Shown: positions 10,707-22,593 of the stretch, piece by piece
How positions within the stretch are numbered: position 1 is the stretch's first letter
Layout of the letters: every line of letters starts with the position of its first letter
DNA from: Arthonia radiata
Taxonomy: Eukaryota; Ascomycota; Arthoniomycetes; Arthoniales; Arthoniaceae
Length of the DNA: 64,000 bases
Assembly: GCA_002989075.1 (NCBI GenBank)
Contig: PSQN01000002.1
Coordinates: 1,763,245-1,827,244 of the forward strand
Direction: 5' to 3'
Notes under the pieces: generated by a model
What the model saw: only the letters and a program-made list of their open reading frames with translations
What the model was told of the DNA's origin: nothing
Database searches by the model: none
Position numbers and translations under genes: made by a program

Positions 10707-12567
10707 ATGACTACTTCATGCGCACCGTTTAGCAATCAGTTCGAGCGGAACAAACACGCCGTCTTTACGGTCCTCTCACCTGGTCACTTGAAGCTGAACA
10801 TGGTCCAACATCAAACATGCGCACATCGAGGAGAGTGGATCCTCCGTAATGTGGGAAAGGTATTCCGAGGTGCTCCCGGTCAAATCGAAGTTCTTAGCTT
10901 CCCAGGACCTTCGCAAGGCGAGGATTGTAGCCCGGTTTCCAGATCCTGGGTGAGACACGTGGTGAACGATAAGCAGGATTTGCAAAACCTTCTGGAGGCA
11001 AGTACCAATGAACCATGGTCACAAACCCTATATTGACATCTTGAGTGCACAAGACAGTGGTAGAGTCGCTGCAAGATCGCGTGTAGTGAGCACATCTCGC
11101 GCATACTGCTTCACTACTGGTGGCGATACAACTGACGAAGTTGATCAGTATCGTGTCACAAGCCACCACTTGGTCGGGTCTAGACACGAAATGGGACCTC
11201 TTCGAACTGCTAATTGACTCCCACAAAATCGATAACTGTGTGCTAGATCTTTTGCAAGCCTTTGAATCCCGTGTCTCAGAGAAGTATACTTTCAGATGGA
11301 CGTCTTCAAAGTCTCTCGCCAGCGATTCGTCGCAGCTTCACCTTGGCTTTGGTCAGAGCTATATTCCGAAAGGTCATGTTCTTGAGCTTACTGATCACAC
11401 AGATATTTGCTATCGCATACAGTACCCTATGCCAAATGGGCGTAGCAACTGCGACCCGTGGTCTATCCGCCAGACAGGGTTGTATCAAAAGTGGAATGCG
11501 CCCGAGAAGAACAACATGATTCTGTTGATCAGACCTACGACTCTAGTTCAAATGGCCGTCGAGAATTTGTTGCCAATATGGAGCGACCCGACCTCTGTGC
11601 ATATGGTATTGTTAGGCTCACTAGGTCGGCATTGGGATGACTACATTGAACATCTGAAGGCACAGTTAGAGGTTTACGTGAGTCCAAACGATGTCGCAGT
11701 GATTTGTATCGAGCTCGGGAGATCTAATGCAATGGCAACAGGCACAGCCGGTGTGGTTTTGTAAGATCGAAGAAAGCACTTGGCCTGTGAACTTCAATGC
11801 ATGTCAAGAGCTCGAACTATTCCAGTGGAAGATTGCGGGCCTCTGTTCCGCTTTGAAAGGAAACGTTGACGTGATTGCGATGTGCATGGATCGCTGGTCA
11901 GGCTTACAGATTCACTACCCGAAGGTTGAGGAGTCTATGACAGGGCTCAAAACGCTCCGAAGGCAATTGGAGTTTCATCGAGAAAGTCTTGTCGCTCTGG
12001 CTCAACGAGCCCAAGCAACTGTCAATCTAGTACGGCTGCTCTTCGTTTTCACGCAATTAGCTGACTTTTGTGGCCTGTTGCTAACAGCCATTGTTGCAGT
12101 ATCTACGCATTCTTGAGCTTCGACATGGACAGCGTGTAAGCGCTGTCTCACACGAGCTGCACGATGTCAACGCGAGATCTGCGAGTATGCTGTCACATCT
12201 TTCCGATGAAACGCAAACCCTTGCTACCCTCAGCCGGGCTCGCGACAAAGACTCCAAGACAGTCAAAGCTCTGACGGCCATGTCTACCTTCTATCTGCCT
12301 GCATCACTAGTCGCATCGATTTTCAGCTCGAATCTCATCCAGCTCATACCTCTCGGCGAGCATAGTCAGCCGGTGCAGCTCCGGCCAACGTCGCACACTT
12401 GGATTGCCGTAGTCCTCGCGCTTGGATTGATGGCAATCACCTTTACCGCCGTGAAGCTGCTTGAGTGCGCATCTCGGCGGGCTACCAGACGGCAGATGCT
12501 ACCGCGAGCGTCACACGGGCTAGCAGATTGCAATGAATCACACAACGGCATGACAAAGTCTGCTTGA
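10707..12567 (+). CDS. CorA-like membrane protein, 534 aa, 5 exons
   Basis: The exons are 10707-11001, 11058-11082, 11149-11677, 11742-12029 and 12100-12567. The phase is kept and the total is 535 codons. The 25-nt second exon is the least certain. The N-terminal half resembles the cytosolic domain of fungal CorA-like proteins, with the block DPWSIRQTGLYQKWN. A helical stalk follows, then two C-terminal membrane helices (about 437-460 and 480-501). Family knowledge: CorA channels carry a GMN motif after TM1. Here the matching place reads FSSNL, so Mg2+ transport is doubtful. A sensor or scaffold role is possible. Confidence 0.75.
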
Positions 12568-12720
12568 TACTGTTGCAACATTAGAAGACGGCCTCCTTAC
12601 TAGGCTGAATCTAGGTCGTCTCTGCTTTCATCTCGTTTTTGATCTTGTAGCAAGACTGTTAAATCTGTACATGTTTCGTAAATAGGATATTGCTGTTGAC
12701 ATTTCCCAAAGATGCGGCAT

Positions 12721-15700
12721 CTAAAGGTCCAGCCCACAGCATTGGCGCAGAGCACCCACTACCTCTGATTCGTAACGCAGCCAGGTTTGCAACCCTGAAC
12801 TCTCTGCCGTCGTCACCTTCTCTTGCTCGGCGTTGATGCCAAGGCATGCCTCGACGACGTTTCTGTACCTCGAGCCCGTGACATACTCCAGCTCCTCCAG
12901 AAAATGCTCCAAAGGCACACGTTCAACAGATTCTAGCGATACCTGCAGCTCCTGCAGCTCTTTGCATTGGTCCTCATACAGCTTGGAGCGCCCAAGTTCA
13001 AGGAGCAATATACCAAGTGAGTACCAGTCGAAGGATGCCTTGAAATCTTCTTTGCGCGCGCGGTACGATGGGTGCAGATAGCACTGGCGATCTTCGTCCG
13101 TGTTGTTACCCTCAGTGTCCTCGTTGGGCTCATCAGCCCGACTCGCTGCGAAACCGACAACATAGAAGTTTTCTGGGTTGACCACACTAGCGTTCTGTGA
13201 AGCTGTGTTGTAGAAGAACACCACATTGGCAGCCGATAGTCGGCGGTGAAGCCACTTCACAAGATGCAAGTTGTAGATCGTGGAAGAAAGCCTGTGCGCT
13301 AATTGGAACTTCTGACCCAGCTTTAGTCTCAGTGTGACACGACCTTTGAGAATATCTTCCAGCGTGGTAAGACGCGCATTTTGATACTCGGGATACTGAT
13401 AAACAAGACCTGCACGGCACGGCAGATCGCCAGAAAGTGCGCCTGCAGTCATGTAGAATCCGGGTTCTACGCAGGGGAGTACAGCCATCGTGCCGGATTT
13501 TGCTGCCTGAGATATCTGCTTGGCGGTTTGCTCCAAGCGTATGAGTCGCTCACGTACCTCACGTTGTCGACTAGGCGAGCTCAAGTTTCTGGAATGTGCT
13601 TCTTCCGCTAATCCTGATCGTTCACTGCTGTTGGAAGGATGCCGGAGTTTCACGTGATAGAGGTTCGTGGCTTCGTGGTTGATCCACTTAAGGGAATGAA
13701 AATCGATGAAGAGGGTCAGTTGGTCTCCTGCTGGGCTGATCTGCGCGTTTTCCAATTGCATACGCTTCAGACGTATCAGGCGCTCCCTCTGAGTACACAC
13801 GGCTACGATATTCTCAGGACCGGCATGTGTGTCCCGGTCTGAACGAGCCTCATTTTCCGCCTCGAATAACCCGCTACGGCTGTCATCTATCAGTTGCGCA
13901 GCTTTCATGTACTCGGACGCAACGAGAGATTGGTGCTCATCCAGTGTAGACAGTAACTGGTCGATACCGAACCGCAGGGGTTGCAGCATCATCCTCCGTG
14001 AGCGCGACAGTATGCCTGGCGTTTGGGCCAGATCATACAGATCGGACAGCTGATGGATCAGCCTCTCAAAAGCTTCGATAGGAATGGCTGCTTCCACCAC
14101 CGGCTGGCGTTGTCTGTTGTTACTTTGTGTGCCAGTGGCGTTAAGCCAGGCAGTGAAACGAATGATCTCAGACATGACATGTGGGGCACCTTTCCTATCG
14201 AAATATTCTTGCAATAGATTGTGAATCGAAACGCCCCAGAGTGTTATTGCTAAATGCTGAAGCTGTGCCGTCACAATTGCTGCGCTTGGACGCGACTCTT
14301 GCTCGATGGCCAGCATACCGTCCAGCAACGAGCCTAGCCTTTGACAACATATTGATTCCGGGGCCGCATTCTTGAACTTTTGAAGATAGTGAACGACAGG
14401 TGGCCGTAATTTGTTGCCTGCTGCATGTTCGTGTGGCTCAAAAAAGCATGCATATGTGACTTTGTCAACTTCGTTAATATTGTCGTTCTCAAACTCCTGA
14501 AGCGCTTGGAGTCCGTGCTCTCGTAATATTAGTATCTTCAAATAGATGCAAGCGAGTGACCAGATATCACTGCTACGCCTAGCATTTTCCATCCGAGCTT
14601 TTTTCTGATCGTAGCACTCAGGCGCAACAAATTCCGGCCACACATTGGGTTGCCGAGAGTCTGAAGAGTCATCCTCTTTCCTCATCCTGCTAAGTCCGAA
14701 GTCGGCGAGAATTAGTCGTCGGCGTTGCACGAGAACGTTAGCCGGCTTTAAATCGCGATGGCATCCGATCTTGCTGACGGTGTCAGTCTGCAGGTTGTGC
14801 AAAGTCGAGATGGCGGAAGCCAGACATGCTAGTTCAGAAACTACTTCATGATCAGAGACAGCCTTCTTCGAGAAGTGCGGGACCTCCGTGGACGAGCCAT
14901 CTTCATCCACGAGCATCCATTTCCGTTCGCCGTCCAGCGCCTCTTCAAGATTGCCTCCCTCGGCCAATGGAAATACGAGGTTATGCTGGCCTCGATGTAA
15001 ATATGCAGCTACTGGGCGCACAATGTTCGGGTGATGCGCAGAGGAAAGCACAGTCAGATTGCGCAGTTCGGTTATGTAGTCTCTGTGAGTGCTTTTCAAG
15101 TTAACACTTGGCTTAAACTGTTTGCGTGCAAGCTTTGCGGCTCACAACGTTAGCCGGATAAACTTCAATCGGGAGTTCAGACTCACGTGAGATTCCGTCC
15201 CATCACGTGGTGAAGTGTATGAGAACTTGCGCACCACTCCAAATGCGCCAGATGGGCAAATGGAATCCGGCAATTGAGCAAACGGCACGATGATCTCGTC
15301 ATCGTACTTCTTAGAGTACAACGAGCCAATTTCCATGTCCACCTCAATGAAATGGTACTGCTCCGCAAGAATTCTATCAAGATTGGACTTTCCCATCTGC
15401 TGGAACGCGCGACCCTCCATTTGCTTTTCAGTCAAAGGGAGGCTTCCAGGGAGCTCAGCGAAGCTTGTCATCCAGATCCCAAGGTCTAGATGTACAAGCA
15501 GCGCAAGTGTGCTCTTTTTGTCGGGCGCAATGCGGAACTCATCTGGCAAGCGCTTTTTCAATTCCCGCTCATGATCCGAGTCGCTCGTCGTCGCGTTGAT
15601 CTTGATCGCTTCCAGGATAATGTGAATGCGTTCTGTCGTCATGATCCTCTGCAAGGCCACTCTAGGTATCCACCAGTCATGCTGTCCGTCTATGCTGGTC

Positions 15701-15744
15701 TTTTTAGCCTTCTCGAGCTCGTGTTTGAAGTTAGTCAGTGCCAT
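12721..15744 (-). CDS. tandem kinase / kinase-like protein, about 989 aa
   Basis: Exon 15744-15187, intron 15186-15133 (GTGAGT...AAG), exon 15132-12721. Residues about 165-470 form a kinase domain: glycine loop GAFGVVRKF right before the intron, the lysine in LARKQF right after it, HRDLKPANVLV (about 311) and ADFGLSR (about 329), followed by an APE-like VAPECYD. After a helical middle region, about 720-989 form a second kinase-like module. Its catalytic-loop counterpart reads LHRRLSAANVVFF, with no HRD, and WYSLGILLLELG follows, so it looks like a pseudokinase. The ATG at 15744 may not be the true start: an upstream open frame (15989-15850) can be spliced in through a less usual AAAG acceptor. 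The role is unknown; fungal NLR-type signalling is a reasonable guess. Confidence 0.75.
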
Positions 15745-16908
15745 AGCAGCGTTTTCTTTCTGAACAGTTGAAGTACGGCAATAGTATCGTTAAAGCTCGC
15801 GGCTTACAGTAAGCCAGGAGCTTGACAAGCACATCGAGAGATTGACTTACTCAAAACATCGGAAGGGCCTTCCAGCGTTTCAGCAACTGGGTTTACAGAT
15901 ATGTATGATCTTGCGCGACATGCAATGCTGACGTGGAGCATTGATGTCAGCGTTTCAGCGAAGCTTTCGAAGGCGTTGGCAAGTTCCAACGAGGCAGATG
16001 CTGAGCCATCGCCGCCAGCAGTGTAGCCTTATCCTGCAGGGACCTATATTACCGTTATTATGCCTACATGGAGCCCCGCGGCGGTACCTTGACCATGCAT
16101 TGCACCCCTCTTGTCCACTGGGCTGTGAAGGTGAAAAGCGTGGACTCGTAAGACCCTATGCAAGTGGTCGAACGACACTCTTTCGAATCTAGGGTTCCCA
16201 ACTCATCTCAGAAACTCCAGACAAGTGATGTACAGCCGTAAAAGCTGTGCGTGTCGTGTATATTACCGCCAGGCAGAGTGTTGAGCTGGAAGGATTGGCA
16301 CCTCAGCTGTACGTTACGCGGTGCCACTAATTTCGATGGTGCAGTGTGTTTTGAAGAGACAGCTAGTCTATATCAGGGTTAGCCTCTTGAAATTACTTCA
16401 AAATGCGTTTTAGAAAGGGGGGAAATTTGCGACGCCATGTCCTTTCTCCGCCAGGTGTCGGAATCTCTACATATTTGGAGCAACTCAGCAACATGCGTGG
16501 AGTCATTGATCCATTTGCTCATCTACTCCTCATCGTCTCCCTGCATTACAGCGCTCGGAAAGACCTCTTGGTGTCTCGAAGCTGATTGCTCAAGTCCCTG
16601 AGCATCAGTTGTCATAGATCATGACAGCATGGCCGTATGCCCAGTATCTGTGCTCGAACGTTTGCGTGTGTGCATTCGCCCACGATCCGTACATTGCGCG
16701 ACCCGACCGTCCTTAGACAGCAACATATGCGAACTGTCGTGGCTTCTTCAATTAGCTTACTGAGCATAAGAAGCGGTCCAATCCATCCTAATTACCCAAT
16801 AATCAGTAGGTGACAAGCGCGTCAGTCCAATCTCAACCTTGCCATTCTTCCCTATTCTCCGAGGAACAGTCTCAAGTCGCGAAATCCTATCGCGCCTCCA
16901 CCACAAGC
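15745..16908. other. intergenic, possible 5' exon of the tandem kinase gene
   Basis: The minus-strand frame between about 15989 and 15850 is helical and ends at a good GTAAGT donor (near 15861), so it may be the N-terminal exon of the kinase gene. I could not find its start codon. From 16100 to 16900 I see nothing coding. Confidence 0.35.
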
Positions 16909-17457
16909 ATGGCGCTGGTCGCTGCATCGCAAGGCGGATGGGTCAACATCCCAGATCCGAGGTACGGCCATTTCTGGGAAGATCCCGATTGGATCTACTG
17001 TGGCTCTCCCGGAGAAGAGACTCTAAATTCTCGCGACTCACGACGCGGGAGAGGTGGCTGGACGTACCATGCACCTGAGAAGAAATGGGTGCACGGCAGT
17101 CATTTCTCTATGTCCTTGGTTGACATGTTTTCGCTGCGCTTCTTGCGACGGCGTGATCATCCCCCGCCTTTCCCGCACAATCCTCCACCGGGTTGGACGT
17201 ACTCTTGGCCGCCTGACAATGTAAGTTAAACGACGTACCAATTTGAAAGCTGCGAGGTTAACGCTGTGTAGCCCCGAAGCCATAGCCGCTTGGACATGTC
17301 TGCTAGCACTGCGACCACAGAGCCTACAAATCAGATGTTGTTGGAGGATACGCGCAGCGAGGTGTCAGCTACTACCGTCACACCATCGGAGTCTATCTCT
17401 GTGGCCGACGATCCGAGAAGACGCAGTCGTCATCGCCGCCATAGCAGCAGAAGGTGA
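16909..17457 (+). CDS. small Trp/Pro-rich protein A, 165 aa, two exons
   Basis: Exon 16909-17220, intron 17221-17271 (GTAAGT...TGTAG), exon 17272-17457, 166 codons. Exon 1 carries two W-centred units (GGWVNIPDPRYGHFW and GGWTYHAPEKKWVHG) and ends with a proline block (PPPFPHNPPPGWTYSWPP). Exon 2 is Ser/Thr-rich and ends in a basic tail (RRRSRHRRHSSRR). It has no signal peptide or membrane helix and no known family. A shorter paralogue with the same layout lies at 19098. The basic tail would suit nucleic acid or membrane-surface binding, which is inference only. Confidence 0.6.
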
Positions 17458-17528
17458 TCAAATTTGCGGCAGTCTCGCAGGCACCATAGATGAGCAATCT
17501 ATTAGGATTCAGATAGAGCAATACCCTA

Positions 17529-18030
17529 TCAAGTCGTAGCATCCAGCGATTCTGTAAACGGCCCAGACAAAGGCTTGTCGAGCGTCACAACCCTTCCACC
17601 TCTGGTACCAGCATCCTTCTCCACCCCAAGCAAAGTCGCGTTGCGCACCTGCAACGACGTTTCAACCCAAACCACCCCGCTGCAGTCAAAGACTCCGCGC
17701 TGTACTCGAAGAGAATGTCGCTGACTCCTTCGTGCTGCAGGTTCTCGCCATCGTCTAGGTCCAGACGCCCAGACACACTGCCATCAGCGCCGGTCGTGAC
17801 AAGCAGGTCGAAAATGAGCTCGCGCAGGAGACGCGTGTTCTTGACGCCGTCGAAACGCAGCGGCACGATCGAGCCTCCGCGGATGGGCATTTGGGTGCAG
17901 CCCCCAGCGCAAATAGTGGGGGTCCAGGCCCGCGACGAAGAAGCTGTGAAACAGCGCGGGACCCAACGACGCGGAGCGTGAGGCCATCACAGGCCATCCT
18001 TGATGCCAGTCGAAGACACTACCAAATCCC
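17529..18030 (-). pseudogene. 3' remnant of a GH31 alpha-glucosidase gene
   Basis: Reading the minus strand, the conserved GH31 C-terminal signature is present: IRGGSIVPLR, then a LLVTTGADGSVSG beta strand and LDLDDGEN. It is followed by the C-terminal beta domain (SLQVRNATLLGVEKDAG) up to a TGA at 17529. The last part is in another frame; the switch falls in a GGGG run near 17682, consistent with one extra G. Upstream of about 18030 the catalytic barrel is missing. This is a truncated, frameshifted relic, flanked on both sides by the Trp/Pro-rich paralogues. Confidence 0.7.
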
Positions 18031-19097
18031 TTCTCCTGCGCCTGTAAGGCGTCATCGTTCTCGGCGACAATATGAAGAGAATATTGACGAGTACACAGCC
18101 GCGCAATGCTGCTGTATTGCTGCGATGTGCTTGTCATCAGCGCATCAGGATGAGAGTCGATTTTAACTTGAGTGCATAGTGAGCATGGACCCGAGGCTTA
18201 TGACTTCAAAGGATTCGACATCTCATTTGCGTTGCTGCATCATGTGTAGCTTGCGTGCCCTCTAGAGCATGTCCAAGAGCGTCTGAAGCCAGATCGCTCG
18301 ACGTTTTGACGCGAAAGCTACATCCGGCAGACTGAGTCATCTTATCGCCGCGGATCTATAATGGCAGGTTCTGCCTCGTTTCTGAGACGTCGAAGCTTCA
18401 GGGTTCTGTCAGTAGGCGTGGAAAAGGCGATGCCAACACTGGATATGGTCTTACGGTATTGAGGGTCGATCCGGCGTCAGGGCCGCAAGCGAACCAGCAT
18501 GTGTCCAGATAACGACCATCCTTCGATATTGATTATGATCGATCTGGCTGTCTCATCTTCCCGTCTTTCCCATAAGTCCGTGGAATGCCAGATAAAGCAA
18601 GCGCCAACGCCTTTGAGCAGGCAACAAGTCTCAACTTGGAACAGAATCGTTTGAGAGTGTCTCGTCTCTGGTGACTAGATTGACACCGACGGCCGACGAC
18701 CAACGTGTAGACCGGACCATTGACATCACTGACTTGAGCCATCTCCGTGGACGTCTGTCGTTGCAACAAATGGAGACTCAACGACGTGTTGTCTTCGACA
18801 GATGTCGTGGCCTGTTCGCCATCTTTCGTCATATGCTTATAACGCATGCCACCGCATCGTACATGTGAGGAGAAAGAGCCATAGACCATCACCAAATATA
18901 CCAAGTAGCCAAAAGACCACCCGTTTCTGATCTTCAAGCCCCTCGAACCATCTTCATTGATCATGGCAAACCAGCTCGTGACCCAGCCCCGCGCAGCGAA
19001 CACCCGCGCATGGTCTTTTGTTCCCGGCTTCGCTCATGAGCACAGACGCACGGGATGGTGGTGGCTTTCCGGAACCTAAGAAGATCCTGAGGGCAAA
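18031..19097. other. intergenic, nothing convincing
   Basis: A 156-codon minus-strand open frame (18533-19003) has no domain, and I found no splice sites extending it. I see no sequence from the missing part of the GH31 gene. Confidence 0.35.
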
Positions 19098-19453
19098 ATG
19101 GCCCACAACGAATCCGCCTGGATACGCCACTCCAATGGAACGTGGTCTCATCCCGAGTTCCACCCTGCGGTCCGCTCGCTGTCGCAGCAGTCACCTTTGC
19201 ATCACAGCAAGCAACCGCCTGCATTTCCGCAGACTAAACCGCCGGGTTATTGTGGCACGTGGCCACCGTCTCATGTAAATCCACACTTTAGTCCTTCTGA
19301 GCATGAACGGTCAGTACTGATGACGAGCAGCCTCACGACGCTGCGAAAGAAGGCTCGGACGGCGACGCGGACGATAGGACTGTGCACCCTGACGATTCGA
19401 TCAGTGCAGTGGCTGAGAGAACTGAAAGGGCTGTAAGGTCCTCACGCCGCTGA
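19098..19453 (+). CDS. small Trp/Pro-rich protein B, 99 aa, two exons
   Basis: Exon 19098-19274, intron 19275-19330 (GTAAAT...GAGCAG), exon 19331-19453, 100 codons. It shares its plan with protein A at 16909. A W..H unit (WIRHSNGTWSHPEF) comes first, then a Pro-rich block (PPAFPQTKPPGYCGTWPP). The intron falls at the same place after the WPP block, and exon 2 begins with Pro and ends in SSRR and the stop. Exon 2 is acidic (DGDADD) in its first half, unlike A. Length differs because B lacks the first W unit. Similarity of gene structure plus both ends supports paralogy and argues that both are genuine genes. Confidence 0.55.
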
Positions 19454-20570
19454 ATAGATTTCGCGTTGCAGTCGATCCGTAACAGAAAACAATCGCTACT
19501 ATCCAGCTTACCCGCTGTACTACGACAGCTCAAAGCCTATATCAGTCTTGATTTGAGCCACATTCGTGAGCCTCGCTCCTTATATCACGGGCGGTGTGCG
19601 GTTGCTACAGCATTGTCGTGTCTCAAGGGCTGACAGAAAGGTGTTACTGACCAATAGCGACGCCGGCGTATAGCGCATGATAGCTGTGCTCGATAGCAGA
19701 GTCCCGGCTCTGGGTTTCAATCTCCAACCAACTATTTTCTGTGGCTGCTTTTGTAACCGAACTGTGATCGCCGTGTCCGTTTGCGTTAATTAGAAAACTG
19801 CAAGCGCGGTTCCAGCCGGGTGTTGTCCGATGTCTTACGAGCGGCAGATATTTTGGTTGGGCCGGCGAGTGCGGCAGAAGAAAAGGATCGTTACATACAC
19901 GTGACAAGCATTGCACTATTAAATCTGGCGGCGTATCTGCCAGGGAGACGAGTCAAGACTTTTACTGCTTTAGGTCACTGGTATGTCCCGAGTCAAGGGG
20001 CTGGTCGGCACGGGCCTTTGGACGCATCCTTTGGCCCCAACATTTCCAGGGGCTTCACCGCTCCGATAATACGGCTCTCCTCCTCCCACCGAGTCCTTTG
20101 CACACAAGTATCCGGCTGACTTCAGGATCAATGTTCCGCCAACGTTGTCTCGCCTCGCACGCATGCACGCTTACTGCCCAAGATTTCTTAGATGCATATC
20201 ACTCCCGACTAGCAGCGGTGGAGAGCCGCTCAAAACGCCGGGCTCCCTCCTTCCTTGCCCCGACAAGCAATAGAGGTATTCTGTTTGGACACATTCGGCT
20301 TTGCTGCATGCAAGTGTGCATGGAAGGTACGCTGCCGCAGGACAGGCATCGGTGGCACGTAGCATCTCAAAGGAATAAGTACACGACCCTCCTCAATGAG
20401 CCGCACGACATGATCCTTTCGAGTACATCCTCTCCATTGGGCTCGAGCCTGCACAGGTACATGTAGACGCCTTATCCTTCAGACCCCGTAGTGTCTTACT
20501 TCATCTCTTTTGTCTCGTCCGCATCTCTGCTCTTGTAGAACCAGCCTGCTTTCTTTCTACTGCCATCAAC
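19454..20570. other. intergenic, upstream of an MFS gene
   Basis: About 1.1 kb of short frames in all directions with no consistent splice signals or domains. The last 100 nt are C/T-rich, as is common before fungal start codons. Confidence 0.4.
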
Positions 20571-22263
20571 ATGGCTGAAAAGGAACCCTTCCAGTCTAAG
20601 GCAGCATACATCGTCAACACAGAACTCGGCATCTCGTCACCGACATCATCAAAGGAGGTCAATGTCAAGACTGCCAAAGATGGCATCACCATCTTGATAC
20701 CGCAACCCAGCGATGACCCTCGCGACCCCCTTAATTGGTCGTGGGCGAAGAAGCACACCGTGAGTATCAATGCACGCTGTCAGCAACACCTATGTAGAGA
20801 TCAACGCCAACAATTTGCATGTTTAGGTACTCATCACCCTCGTTGGCGGCTGCTTCCTCACAGACGGCATTCTTTCCTACGGCTCGACTCTCTTCGAACA
20901 ACAGGCGAAAACATGGCACATGACGCCTGCTGCGGTGTCGCAATCTATCTCGGGCGGAGTCTTCTGCCAAGGACCAGGTGGTCTTCTGGCAGTTGCTTTT
21001 TGCCAGCGCTACGGCCGACTGCCCACGCTCTTCTGGTCGCAGCTGCTCTTACTTGTTGTGACTATTGGCGCGGCCGCTGCGGAAGACTATGCGGGCTATA
21101 CGGCCTGCCGGACTCTGCAGGGCTTCTTCGCTGCACCGCCGCAAGTGATCGGCTTGAGCATGGTGCATGACATGTTCTTCTTCCATGAGCGCGCACGCAA
21201 AATCAATATCTGGGCTTTCTGCTTTTTGCTGGGCCCCTACTTTATGCCCTTCATCTCGAGCTGGCTAGCGTTGGCCCTCGGCTGGCGAGAGAACATGTGG
21301 GTCCTAGTTGGTCTAGTTGGATTTTCTACTCTCATCGTCGTCCTGCTCGGTGACGAGACGCTATATAACAGAGTAGATGGTGAGCAGAGGGAAACCGGGC
21401 TAGCGGGCAGGCTGCGGCTCCTGGTGGGCATCACAGGCGCAAAGACGAAGAAGGGAAGACCCAGCATCTGGACCACGCAGAAGGATCAATACAATCTGAT
21501 CACGAAGCCATATGTGCTACTGCCGACCTTCGGGTTCACGATGCCGTTGACCATGTGGGTAAGTCGTCATGTCAGATCCCTAGTCTAGCTGCTTCCATTC
21601 ACCTTCTAGAGTATTCGTCCATCCGAGTCCCACAATGCTAACACCACCCAGACAATCGGCACAGTAAACACAGTCTCCCAATTCGTCCTCCCACCGACCC
21701 AAGCCCAACCACCAGGCTACGGCTTCACCCCCACCGCGTTCGCGCTCCTCTTCCTCGCTCCAATGATCGGCAATCTAGTCTCGGAAATCTACAACCACTA
21801 CCAAAACGACTTCATCCTCACTTTCCACCTGAAGCGACACCCCAACAGCTTCCTCCCAGAAGCCCGCCTTTGGGGCACGTACATCCCATGGCTGGTCTGC
21901 TGCGGCGGACTGATCCTTTACGGTCAAACACTGGAGCACCATCTTCACTGGATTGGACTTGCGGTCGGATGGGGCATGCAGACTTTCGGCACGCTGGGCA
22001 CGACCACCGCGTCCTCGGCGTATCTGCTGGATGTGCTACCTGGACATGCGAGCCTAACGGCTGCGTGGATACTGCAGGCGCGCGTGCTGGGAGGCTTCAC
22101 GGTGACCTACTTCCAGATACCTTGGGTCATGCGGAACGGGCCAGCAGTCACGTTTGGCGTGCAAGCGGCGATCATTGGCGTGGCGATTGTGACTATCATC
22201 GCAACGCAGGTCTGGGGACGCACGTGGAGGGAGAAGTTTGTGCCGCCCAAGCCGGAGAATTGA
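20571..22263 (+). CDS. MFS transporter, DHA1-like, 510 aa, 3 exons
   Basis: Exons 20571-20759, 20827-21558 and 21652-22263 join in phase (511 codons). The start reads DPRDPLNWSWAKKH, the usual entry into TM1 of this drug/H+ antiporter-type fungal group. The TM2-TM3 loop holds the motif A counterpart CQRYGRLPTLF. RTLQGFFAAPPQVIGLSMVHDMFF corresponds to the TM4 region, and WRENMWVLVGL lies before TM6. About twelve membrane helices can be drawn, with a central loop around 260-300. The substrate is unknown; drug, polyamine or small-metabolite export is typical. The neighbours are a deubiquitinase and an FAD oxidase, so a biosynthetic role is not indicated. Confidence 0.85.
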
Positions 22264-22593
22264 GATTCGGGCAACAGGAGTTCATATATGGCTTTACGAA
22301 TAGGACCCACTTTCCAGGGTCAGTTAATGTACCGGATCGCGCTCAATTGCTTTTCGAGACGCCCCAGCACTCAAACTGATGAACTTGGAATGTAGACTTT
22401 CTTGTAACAATGTCAACCTGTCCATCTTGAAGAGATGTTTGACGGATAATTCTATCAATTTGGAAGCAGGTTGTGCTGACATAAACAACTCCGGCAGCAT
22501 ATCACGTGGTGTTTACTTCCTATCTAGGGATGTTGATATGCTCATCTGGCGTATCTGCCCTGAGGTACTGCTTGCAATTCACCAACCACTGTC

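Noticed and set aside
18533-19003. 156-codon minus-strand frame between the Trp/Pro-rich genes
   Set aside because: No domain, no start context, odd composition, no splice extension.
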